DNA of 64,000 bases from Cyanodermella asteris (taxonomy: Eukaryota; Ascomycota; Lecanoromycetes; Ostropales; Stictidaceae), in NCBI GenBank assembly GCA_900618795.1, contig UYJD01000002.1, positions 2,549,077-2,613,076 of the forward strand, written 5' to 3'. The position numbers and the translations under genes were made by a program. Under the pieces are notes generated by a model. The model was not told the origin of the DNA. It was given only the letters and a program-made list of their open reading frames with translations, and did no database searches. This document shows, piece by piece, positions 54,922 through 64,000 of the stretch (positions are counted from its first letter, which is position 1; the number at the start of each line of letters is the position of its first letter).

Positions 54922-56247
54922 ACGCAATCCAAGCATCCAGCTATCCAGCAGTCGAGGTGCCGTGATAAGATCTCTTGCCAGATAAATCGCCCGTGCAAGG
55001 ACAGATATCGAAAGCCGTGAAATTAATAGCTTGCAAGTCAGAAGCAACTACATTGAGGGAAGATGATCAGCTGCGCAAAGATGAAGATAGTTTGTGGGGC
55101 TCGTATTTGGACTGGTGCAAGTAATCCTGCACAATCGGGCCAATAGTTGCAAGCTCGACTCAAGTCAACAACAAGTGGAGAGCGCTCCAATGTATCTTCC
55201 GCAATAGGGTGAAGAAGGACCACAGCATAAGTCAAGCAGTCGGCATATCATGAACTGTTCTGCGCGTGCCTGTCTTATGGATAAGCCTGTCTTGTGGATA
55301 AGCGATGGATGAACCGTGCGCCAAAGCGGTGATGCCGGTGACGACGATGCTGCCATCGCCGCCCAAGGCGGGCGGAGAGTCCTTGCGTACTTGCGTAGAC
55401 ACTTGGGCATCTACCTGGCCAAGTAGGTCCGTCAACGTATCGCAAACAAATCGCGAGCCTATTCGCAAGAAAGCTGCATGCATTGTTTTGCTCCAGTCTG
55501 CTGAAACATTCGAACCGGTAGTTCCGTACGTAGCGACGCAGGTGGGCAGTCAAATAGATAGATGCACAACAACCTGCGCGCACGTTCACTTTGCACTGCC
55601 ACATCCAGGCCCAAAAGCTTCCACCCGCGGCCAAACCAGCCGCTTCCATCGTAACACCCAAACTCTCCGTCTGCCTGACTTTGCTGACTCTTCCGAAGCA
55701 AGGAAGTGCCTCTCCATCCTTGTCTCGTCTTCGACACACGCTTTCCCACGTTTTCTTCGTATCACCACCATCACCACCATCCCGACACAGGAAACCGCTA
55801 CTAATAGCCGTCTGAGCCTGCCCGCTCGAGGTTTCGACTCAGCTCTCTTGCCACTGCCTGTCTGAGCACTCTTCAGCTGTTCTGTGCGTCTTACAGCTGT
55901 GCTCAGAGACGTCCAGATCTCTCTTCTCGCTATCCGCCATCTTCGACAACACCTTGCTCTGCGACTTTGCGCCTCATTCGCTGCCTTAGCCTCAACTGGT
56001 CATCTATAACGCGATCCAGCATTTTCCAGCATCCACACGACCGAGCGATCCGTGACGCAAAAGCTTTTCGCATATCTACGGTCGAGGAAAGAGGTGGTCC
56101 GCTCGAAGAGAAGAACGTGTCAATATACAAAACTTTCTGAGGGCCCATGTGGAAATCGAATCATGATTGCGTGAGGGAGTAGACGGGCCCTTTCTTGCCA
56201 GAGCGCATGCAGTCACTCGTTTGATCACTTTTTTCTCATATTTTCTC
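54922..56247. other. 1.3-kb spacer and promoter of the TRP-like gene
   Basis: Only short frames are present. The final ~550 bases are pyrimidine-rich and contain no in-frame start, consistent with a long 5' leader of the TRP-like gene. Nothing else was recognised. Confidence 0.5.
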
Positions 56248-59200
56248 ATGGCTCCGACGTTCCGCCGCTGGGCTCTCGCAAGCCTGGCGGCAGTTTCGCT
56301 TCCTTCTCTGGCTACAGCCGCTAATCTTACCTTTAACGACTGCCTGGGAAGTCGTCTCTACTCTTCAAATGGCGTTCCGTACATTCAATGGGAAACTCGG
56401 GAAGTCCACGGCACTTTTGACTTGGGGGCCGGGGATAACAACCTCAATGTCACAGTTTTCGGCAATTTCTCTGGGAATTTTGACGGAAGAACGGATTTGC
56501 CACCAGTGTCGAATTCGACGTACTGGCGGAGCAACAGTTCGGATTACAATTCTGGCAAAATTATTCAACAAGGGCCCGAGAACAAACTTGCTACAATTTT
56601 CGCCAACTACCTGGTCGCGACGAATGATGTTCGACCTCAGCAGAACCTCGACTTTTGCACTTTAGTAAGAGGAGGATGTCCCTTGTCGCCCGCTACCAAT
56701 GACACAACCTTGGAACAACTACCCCAATTCACGGTCAACTCCACAATGTACAGCAACTGGGGCTTTGCAACTATTCACATCCAGTTCGCAGTAAAGTCTG
56801 CCGATCCAGCTTCTGCACAAATCATTTGCGTTGAGGCCGACGCCACGCCGTATCTTGGGGATGCTCCAGCTAATCTCTTGCGCTACCTCCCGGTCATGTT
56901 TTTGTTGTTGACTTTTGTTGCTACTGCCTCGGCCGCTTTCAGTCCTTGGGGAACCTTCAACATCTATCACTGGAGCAGCAACTACGGCAGGGATGAAGAT
57001 CAGCTTCGACTCATCACCCCGGGCTTTGGTGATTGCTTGGCTTATCTCCAATTCATCATCTTGTCTGGCTCCTTGGGTCTTGTGTATCCGGGCTACTACC
57101 AACCAGCCGTTAGTCAAGTCAGCTGGTCGACTTTGATGTTCAACCAGAGCTTCAGGAGCCACTCGCCTGGCTTGAACCCCATCAATGATGGAGTCTACGA
57201 GCTGAATCGCAACGACTGGAGCAAGCCTGTTCATCTTGGGCAACACAATGGCGTGACCAGGATGCGCCAGCTGGTTGGCATGGGCGATGATAACGACATC
57301 TGGACCGGGTTCATGATCTGGCTGCTTGTGGTCATGGCAGCCCTCCTCGTCATCATCCAGGTGGTCAATGGTGCGATACTCCTATACCATTTCGCCACTC
57401 ACACACAGGACGAAGATCGACGGGCGAAGAATTGGCCCTTTTCAGTTGGCAACGTCATTCGGCTTGTTTTCAATTACTTCTTGCTCCCACTCATCGCTTT
57501 CTCCATATATCAGGTTGCTTTGGTGGTCGAGAACGCAGACAATTACCTCGTTGCCTTGGCTGTCCTCACTATAGTAATTTTGCTGGCGTTCAGTGGATGG
57601 CTGCTTTACCAGATCCTCAGCACCCACCCCAGGTCGTTCCTGTTCAGCGATCTTCCGACCCTACTGATGTACGGCCCTCTCTACAACACGTATTCGGATG
57701 CTGCTGCACCGTTTGCACTCGTGCCCATGCTTGTTAATCTCATCAGAGGTATCGCGATCGGTGCAATCCAGGTATCAGGAATTGCTCAAATTGTTGTCTT
57801 GGCAGTTGCCGAGATTATCCTTATACTTGGGCTCAACGCTTTCCGCCCATTCTCTTCGCCCACTTCGATGAATCTGTATCACACGGCATTTTCAGTCACT
57901 CGACTGGTCATTTTGCTGCTCATGGTTGCCTTTACTCCTGAGATCAATGCCAACTACGGGTCGAGAGCTTGGATCGGGTATGTGATCCTGTTTCTACACG
58001 GCTTGGTATTGTTCTTTGGCTTCTTCCTTCACTCCTTGCAAACAATTTTCGAGGTTTTGGCAAGGGCTATGGGCGCCGGAGGATCAGAAGGGACGGTGCA
58101 GCGCGGTGGTCTGGCGAAGGTCTTTGGTGTGCGTCAACTCAGCCGGAGAAATCCTAGGCGATCAGGACGAGCTACGCGCTCGAGCATGAATTCGGAAGCT
58201 CATATGCTCGGCACAAATGCGGACCATGAAAACCAGTCTGTTGGGCCAAGTGGCATTCGGTCTAGGAGCATGTCAGCCAGCAGCGCCTTGCTGCTCAACA
58301 GTCGTATGGGAGGTAGTACCCGCCAAAGTTTGGCTCTCGACACCCTTAGCCAAGGCGTCCCTATGGATGGGAATGCTAGTAGTGCTGGCTATTCGCGGGG
58401 CCCCACAACACCAAGTGGTGCGCAAAGCGTGCTGTCTTGGGCACCTGGAGCATCCCAAGCTGGCTATGATGCCGCCACCAGAAGAACAAGCGGAATGACT
58501 ATGATGGGCGCTGTGCCAAATCAGAGACCCACTGAGCCGGCAGATCCCTACTATCGGCCACCCCGGGCAAGGCGCGTTACTAACGAGGCTTTGAGCTCAC
58601 CAGCGACCCCGGGCAGGAGCTCAGCAAGTGGCGAATGGGCTGGGCATAGCACCACCAGACTCTCAGAAAGGGAAGACTACGACAATGGCGACCCCGGGCT
58701 TGGGTCTGGAGCACCTTCACCAGCATATCTTGGGCATAACAGGGATAGGGCCGACTCGGGAGCTGAGGATTCAGATGAGCCGAGGCCGGACTATGCAACA
58801 CGAGAAGTTGACTATTACTATGGTGTCCGTGGTCCTGCGCTGAGTGACCAACCGACTAGGAAATTGAAGACTGGACCAGCTGATCCGACCGGGCCTGTTT
58901 CGTCTGCTACTGGGTGGTTCCAGAAAGTCTTCGGCGGTAAAACTAAGGATCAGCACAAAGGCTTTGAAGTTGTCCGCGGAAAGGGCATACGACAAGGAAT
59001 GCAACCGGTGCCCCAAGAAGAGCCGGAAAATTCCCGGGAACTGGCGGAGCCCTATACGGACGAGCCAGGCACACCGATCCCCGAAGCAACTGTTGCTCCA
59101 AGGAAGCTCAACCTTGAGGACGAGACCGACGCTATTGGGGCCGGCACAAGACACATACCAGGCGAACAGCGGAGAGGGAGTAGCCCGCTGGAGGAACTGG

Positions 59201-59847
59201 GCATTGCAAAGTCGCCAGAAGAGGCTCCTGTGCTGCCAGACATTGATGCTGGGAGCTCTATTCACGTTCCCAGTCGTTTCCCATCGCAAGTATCGCGGCC
59301 AGGAAATAGTGTCAGATATCGAGACGAAGACGTGCCATCTCTACCAAGAAACCTCTCAAATCGAGGTTATCTCACACCTGGTCCTGGCCCACGCAGCACA
59401 GCACTCTCCACGATCGCGCAATCGCCAGCCGGGAGTCCGGCAAGCAGGCGACCAGCTGATGCTATGGCGGGCGGCTTGAGCCGTATGCCGTTTGGCAGCA
59501 TGTCAGATACGACCGACACGACAAGGCCAAGCATAGCTCAACGAGCTGGTAGCACTCACTCGGGGATCTCAAATGTCACGGATGAAGGCCGACCTAGCTT
59601 TCAATCACCGCCGAGCCCAATCGAGCCACCTCCTCAGTTGATAGACACTTCGGATGCTGGAGCTCGTCGAGAAAGCAGCAGCAGCTTCGGACAGGTGAGC
59701 CGCCATAGAGCGAGCGATATCACCCACAATGCACCACATGCGGCACTCTTTGCAGGCAGTCAGGCCGAGCTGGTCGATGTCGACGAGCATGGTCAACCTA
59801 GCCCGGTGCCGTCGCCAAACCATGGTGGCGCACATATCAATTTCTAG
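56248..59847 (+). CDS. TRP-like membrane protein, Pkd2/Flc family
   Basis: Fungal TRP-family protein linked to calcium signalling, FAD or lipid transport and cell-wall integrity, located in the plasma membrane or ER. 1199 aa, no intron; the start is at ATG 56248, directly before the signal sequence ASLAAVSLPSLATA, in preference to an upstream in-frame Met. An extracellular ML-like domain (residues about 27-215) holds several sequons and Cys pairs (for example FCTLVRGGC). About nine hydrophobic helices follow to about residue 620, including the RYLPVMFLLLTFVATASAAF and GFMIWLLVVMAALLVIIQVV segments and a conserved LPTLLMYGPLYNTY. The remaining ~570 residues are a cytosolic, Ser/Pro/Arg-rich tail with many potential phosphosites, longer than in budding-yeast Flc proteins. 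Confidence 0.93.
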   Translation: MAPTFRRWALASLAAVSLPSLATAANLTFNDCLGSRLYSSNGVPYIQWETREVHGTFDLGAGDNNLNVTVFGNFSGNFDGRTDLPPVSNSTYWRSNSSDYNSGKIIQQGPENKLATIFANYLVATNDVRPQQNLDFCTLVRGGCPLSPATNDTTLEQLPQFTVNSTMYSNWGFATIHIQFAVKSADPASAQIICVEADATPYLGDAPANLLRYLPVMFLLLTFVATASAAFSPWGTFNIYHWSSNYGRDEDQLRLITPGFGDCLAYLQFIILSGSLGLVYPGYYQPAVSQVSWSTLMFNQSFRSHSPGLNPINDGVYELNRNDWSKPVHLGQHNGVTRMRQLVGMGDDNDIWTGFMIWLLVVMAALLVIIQVVNGAILLYHFATHTQDEDRRAKNWPFSVGNVIRLVFNYFLLPLIAFSIYQVALVVENADNYLVALAVLTIVILLAFSGWLLYQILSTHPRSFLFSDLPTLLMYGPLYNTYSDAAAPFALVPMLVNLIRGIAIGAIQVSGIAQIVVLAVAEIILILGLNAFRPFSSPTSMNLYHTAFSVTRLVILLLMVAFTPEINANYGSRAWIGYVILFLHGLVLFFGFFLHSLQTIFEVLARAMGAGGSEGTVQRGGLAKVFGVRQLSRRNPRRSGRATRSSMNSEAHMLGTNADHENQSVGPSGIRSRSMSASSALLLNSRMGGSTRQSLALDTLSQGVPMDGNASSAGYSRGPTTPSGAQSVLSWAPGASQAGYDAATRRTSGMTMMGAVPNQRPTEPADPYYRPPRARRVTNEALSSPATPGRSSASGEWAGHSTTRLSEREDYDNGDPGLGSGAPSPAYLGHNRDRADSGAEDSDEPRPDYATREVDYYYGVRGPALSDQPTRKLKTGPADPTGPVSSATGWFQKVFGGKTKDQHKGFEVVRGKGIRQGMQPVPQEEPENSRELAEPYTDEPGTPIPEATVAPRKLNLEDETDAIGAGTRHIPGEQRRGSSPLEELGIAKSPEEAPVLPDIDAGSSIHVPSRFPSQVSRPGNSVRYRDEDVPSLPRNLSNRGYLTPGPGPRSTALSTIAQSPAGSPASRRPADAMAGGLSRMPFGSMSDTTDTTRPSIAQRAGSTHSGISNVTDEGRPSFQSPPSPIEPPPQLIDTSDAGARRESSSSFGQVSRHRASDITHNAPHAALFAGSQAELVDVDEHGQPSPVPSPNHGGAHINF

Positions 59848-61266
59848 AGAAGCAAACTTTGACTCTCAGAAAGGTCGAGAGGGCAATGTTCCAGACATGA
59901 CAGATATTTACGAAGGTTTGAGAGAGCAAGAATTTCAAGGGGGTTAAACATTCATCGACGACCGACGGGATCGAGATGACGAATTTCATTACCCAGATCG
60001 CTGTGGAACGTCAACCGCCTACGTTGTCTCGACAGCTGAGACTGAAACGTTTATAACGACATTAATTGTGGTCTTGCTTCTTGTTTGTTGTTTTTGAACC
60101 TTTTTTGAGCGCTGCATCGGTTTGGTATATGGGAAAAAGTTCACAGCTGGAATCTGGCCTGGTTGAGCGAAGGCACAGAGCCGGGTGGGCGAACAACGCG
60201 GAATTGGCCATTTTGAATATAATGAATGGTTAGCGGGTACGAAAGGGTTTGCGTAGTTATTATGGACATCAGAGGCTCGGAGATGGTGCGAGAGCCACAA
60301 GCGATAGCAGTCTAGGATGTATTGTTGAGCCGTGCTCGGAGGAGCTAAGCAGCCGTCGATTGGCGGTTGAGACACAGGTAGAAACTGATTTCAAGTCTAA
60401 ATGACTGCTCTGATGCCTTCCCTTACTGCTCGGAAATGTAGGCACAGCGTATGATTCTCGAGAACTGCGTTGCCGCCCCCGTAGCAGCTTGAAAATGCCT
60501 TACAGAGAGCCTACTACTTGTCACACCAGGCGCCGGAGGCCTTTTTGTCAGCAAGAAGCAACCAATGATTGACTTCTTCTACACATCCTGTATATGCACA
60601 GCAATCTCGAGTCCGAAAGTCTGCATAAACACGCGTTTTGACGCTCCTATCACAAGGCCTTTAATCGGGCTGCCTACTCCACGCGTTCACGCAAGCTAAG
60701 CCTCATGTGTACAACCGCCGAAGCGAGACTCCCATCGTAGCAAAAGACTCTTTGCTGCGGCGCCTTTTGGCTGCTTCTTGTGCTGCTGCACAGCCCGACT
60801 CAGCACTGACGTCGTGCATAGCCGAGCCCCAAACTTGGGCAAAATTGGCATTCGCGGAACGCTGTAACCTACATGCTGTCTGCCCAATCGCTGAAGGTTA
60901 TTATTGATTGTGCGATATCCGTGGTAAAGCTGAACGAGAACGGGTGTGGGCGATCGCCTGTGCTGGATTGGGGGCCTCTGAGACTCTGAGTTGATATAGG
61001 TTGGCGTGCACCCCGGCTTCGGCGCCGTGGTCAACGACGTCCGGCCGACGACGACTAGATATAACATAGCGCATGCCGGATCTAACTTGAGGCTCGCGAT
61101 TCTCTGCACAGGTTTGTGACTGAAATTCAGTTCACACTCGGCGCTGTCTCGCGGATCGATACATCTGCTCATCTGCTCCTTCTTGAGCCCCTCAGCATCT
61201 CAAGGCAAAAGCCTCGCCCAACTTCACAGCTCAGACCCGGCAGTTCGGAGAACGGCCAGATCGATA
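59848..61266. other. 1.4-kb spacer before the arrestin gene
   Basis: Contains the 3' untranslated region of the TRP-like gene and, at the end, the promoter of the arrestin gene. Small frames show no family match. Confidence 0.5.
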
Positions 61267-63154
61267 ATGTCGATCAATATTCAGTTGTCACAGCGCCAGA
61301 ATGTCTTCACGAATATGGATACAATCTCTGGCAAGGTCGTCCTGTACTTGCTCCGGGAAGATTCCTTTTCGGCGATCAACGTGAAGCTTGAGGGAGAGAG
61401 CAGAACCAGATTGGCGCATCCTTTGGGAACGAGGGCGGGGGATCGAGGGGAGACTGAGTTGGAGGTGCACAAGGTATGCGATTCAACTACGTCTGTTCGC
61501 GAGGCTGCTGGATCTGCTGGCAGAAGTGGACGATCAAGCTCGTCGTGAAGCTGGCGTGCTCAAAAACCGCGACTCGTCCACACAAGAAGCCAAAGCGAAT
61601 TCAGCTCGAGAGATCGCAGGCTAACCCTTTTCGAAGCTCCTATACAATGTCCAGACAGTCTTTCCAACCAACCCGATTCTGGGGGCGAAGGCTTATACGC
61701 TCCCCGCAGGCCAGCATGAGTTCCCATTCTCTTTTCGAATACCATTCAACAACTCCTGTAATGAAGACAACATCAAGCGTCTCAAGATGGCCGGCCTGCA
61801 GGTCGACATGAGAGATATCAACCGACACACGAAAGCTCCTCTACCGCCTACTCTGGCTGGGTTCCCTGGTGAGGCTGAAATCAAATATTACGTCAAGGTT
61901 ACGGCGGAGAGGCCGGCCTTCTACAAGGAGAATTACAGAAATGTACGTCAAAATGCATACCTCGCTGCCTATGCCTTTGCAAGCTTCGTTGCGCTCTCTT
62001 TTCTCCGATTCCAGACTGATATTCTTTAGCAAATCAATTTCAAATTTCTCCCTATTGAAAAGCCTCGACCCCCTTCCAATACCCGCGAAACCTATGGACG
62101 CCGAAAACATCAATTCAGTCCCCATGCCGGCTTCGCCCCAGGAAAACCTTCATCCTCTCTCTTCTCTCGCAAATCCTCCGCTTCTCAAGTGCCAGATAAC
62201 GCTGTCCCACCTCTCGTCAGCGTCGATGCTCGGTTGCCCGATCCTGCAATCATAACATGCAACCAGCCACTCCCACTGCGTGTCCTGATCACGAAACTGA
62301 ACAACTCCCCAGAAGGAATCTACCTGCGGACCTTCCATATCACACTCTGGGGCCACACACGAATCCGGGCACATGCCCTCGAACGCGTCGAAACCTCCTC
62401 CTGGATCCTCTCCACCATCGCCAACAAATGTATCGAACTCAAACCTGAAAACCCCAATTCCGCATCCAACACCACTAGCCCCGCATCCCCAAACACATCC
62501 GGTTCCATGTCATCCTCGAACAAACCCACCTCTCCCGGGATCTCAGACACCAAAGATGTTACCAGCACACCCGGCAGCCTCTACCCCTTGCTAATCGACC
62601 CAATGCTCTGGCGAAACAGCACCCTTCCCCCCTCCGTCGCCCCCTCCTTTGCATCCTGCAACCTCTCCCGCTGGTACGAACTCGAAATCTCCATCGGCTT
62701 ATCCTGGGGCACCCCCGGCGCCGGGCCCGCTGGCCTGCGCCCCGAACTAACTGTCCAACCAATCCGCCTGCGCGTCGACGTCTACAGCGGGATCGCACCG
62801 TCTCCGGCCCTCGTCTCGCGCTTCCTGTCACAGTCCCAGACTCCCCAACAGCGGCCTAGTGTCTTCCTGCCAGTGCGTCCGGCAGCAAACGCGGGGTTTG
62901 CCCCACCGCAGCCACCAAGGCCGGGCCAGATGGGAAGGCCATCGGCGCCGGTGGTTCCGGAGGCGGACCCCGGTGCGGCGGGCCCGAGTAGTGCTCAGGC
63001 TCACGCGGAGGCGGCGCCGGCTTATGATGAGCCGCCGCCGAGCTATGAGGATGCGATGGCGGAGGATTTGGCGCCGGTGGATGGGATAAGGCAGGATTAT
63101 CAGGTGCCGGAGAGTGCGCCTGTGGGCGGGGATCGGAAGAGGAGGGATTCGTAA
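61267..63154 (+). CDS. Alpha-arrestin (ART/Rod family) ubiquitin-ligase adaptor
   Basis: Adaptor that links plasma-membrane transporters or signalling receptors to the HECT ligase Rsp5 for ubiquitylation and endocytosis. Exons are 61267-61473, 61637-61942 and 62030-63154 (545 aa), all joined in phase 0. The start MSINIQLSQRQNVFTNMDTI begins the arrestin-N domain, whose core ends in YTLPAGQHEFPFSF and FNNSCN. The arrestin-C domain follows the Ser-rich insert and contains CNQPLPLRVLITKLNN, GIYLRTFHITLWGHTRI and a later YELEISIGLSWG. The tail carries an EPPPSYEDAM stretch, a PPxY motif for WW-domain binding. The first intron is 163 nt, long for this window. Target transporter is unknown. Confidence 0.92.
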
Positions 63155-64000
63155 GAGAAGGAAATTGGGGGAGTGACTTAGAATGGAGGTGGGAAGGGAT
63201 AGGCAAAATGTGAGGGGATGTTTGGGCTCAGGGAGCTATACTTTAGTAGGGAGCCCGAGACGGGATGATTAGGGGCCAGGTGAGATGGGCGGACATTGCG
63301 GAATGTGTCTCATGCTTCGTGTTTGATGGCTGGTGTAGCTCTTGTGTGCGCTGTAGTGGATGCCTTTGACGAGATGGTATCGAGCTGACTGTCGACCATC
63401 ATTCTATCACAAGAACCCATGATGAAATCATTGTTAAGTCTTCTTCTAATGCACAATGTCTTTTCACAGTCACGGTATTACGAGCGGCATGCCTCAAGCT
63501 GGTTTATGGGAAATATTCAGTGAATATTGATTCGTGTGCTATCGTAGATCGTGGATATTTCGGCTCATCAAGGTTCATATCGATGAAGCAAGGGCCATTA
63601 GTGTCGTCGCCATCATTTCAGCATTCAAGAACTCATCATTGACACACATGTTCCAACAGAACTCATGTCAATGAAAGAGCCTCACTAATTGTCGTCGCTG
63701 TCGTTTAAAGGATTTGCATGCACGCAACTTTCCAAAAGTAACTCAACAAAAGAACGCAGAAAATGAGATTTACACTCACCAGATTTGGTTCCTCTCAAAG
63801 CAATCCCACGAGGGCTGTCGCGTTGCCGTGCGTTGTGTTCAATCCACCGATCGGAGAGGTTCCGTGCCGAAAAAGGTCAGCAGTCTACTCCCCCTCACCG
63901 TGGCCTCGTCTCCACGCCTGACACCTGTCCCATATGCGAACGACAAACCGTCCCGTATGAGACCTAGGCGGCGTCGGTCGGAATCTAGTCGACAGAGCCT
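63155..64000. other. Right edge without a supported gene
   Basis: A well-formed minus-strand splice donor (GTGAGT) reads out at about 63779, and the sequence upstream of it on that strand contains a short coding-like stretch, RWIEHNARQRDSPRGIALR. This may be an exon of a minus-strand gene that continues beyond the window. The frame is interrupted further upstream, so I do not call it. Confidence 0.35.

Noticed and set aside
61388-61624. Open frame inside the first arrestin intron
   Set aside because: Splicing from AAG|GTATGC to CGAAG|CTC restores the arrestin-N domain in phase, with a CTAAC branch site; the internal frame has no family match.

Overview
The window looks like nuclear chromosomal DNA of a filamentous ascomycete, possibly a dothideomycete (inference; no marker gene fixes the class). 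It has short spliceosomal introns of about 48-60 nt with GTRNGT donors and CTAAC/CTGAC-like branch sites, compact intron-poor genes on both strands, and typical fungal families: an OSBP-related protein, a GIG1-like protein, a kinesin-8, a GT71 mannosyltransferase, a Pkd2/Flc TRP-like protein and an alpha-arrestin. All exon coordinates are read by eye from splice signals, reading frame and family motifs.

Layout. 1-5.2 kb: 3' end of a vacuolar Ca2+/H+ exchanger, an OSBP-related protein, a GIG1-like protein and a six-exon zinc-ribbon protein. 5.2-8.1 kb: no recognisable gene. 8.1-11.2 kb: a DHA1-type MFS transporter and methionine sulfoxide reductase A. 11.4-12.6 kb: a decayed P450. 13.9-15.2 kb: an aspartic-protease-like protein without catalytic aspartates. 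15.7-24.5 kb: kinesin-8, adenine phosphoribosyltransferase and SCP-2. 25-31 kb: a gene-poor block with a tRNA-Gln-like sequence, a HET-domain fossil and a mucin-like single-pass membrane protein. 31.4-37.3 kb: U2AF small subunit, a P450 with one in-frame stop and a Cys/Met-metabolism PLP enzyme. 37.6-42 kb: a 1433-residue conserved-looking protein of unknown function. 44.4-48 kb: GT71 mannosyltransferase and a metallo-beta-lactamase-fold hydrolase. 48-51.6 kb: gene-poor, with a second HET fossil. 51.6-54.9 kb: a compact trio of a 42-residue secreted peptide, a SAM O-methyltransferase and a tyrosinase. 56-63 kb: the TRP-like membrane protein and the alpha-arrestin.

The most interesting segment is 51.6-54.9 kb. 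A very small secreted peptide ending in Gly-Asp-Gly-Tyr lies next to an O-methyltransferase and a tyrosinase, which matches the parts list of a small fungal RiPP (ribosomally made, modified peptide) locus. No UstYa-type oxidase, Kex2 site or repeated core is visible, so it would be a minimal or different type of system, or a chance neighbourhood. Most other genes are unrelated housekeeping genes, separated by gene-poor blocks that collect pseudogenes (two P450s, two HET fossils, an odd tRNA).
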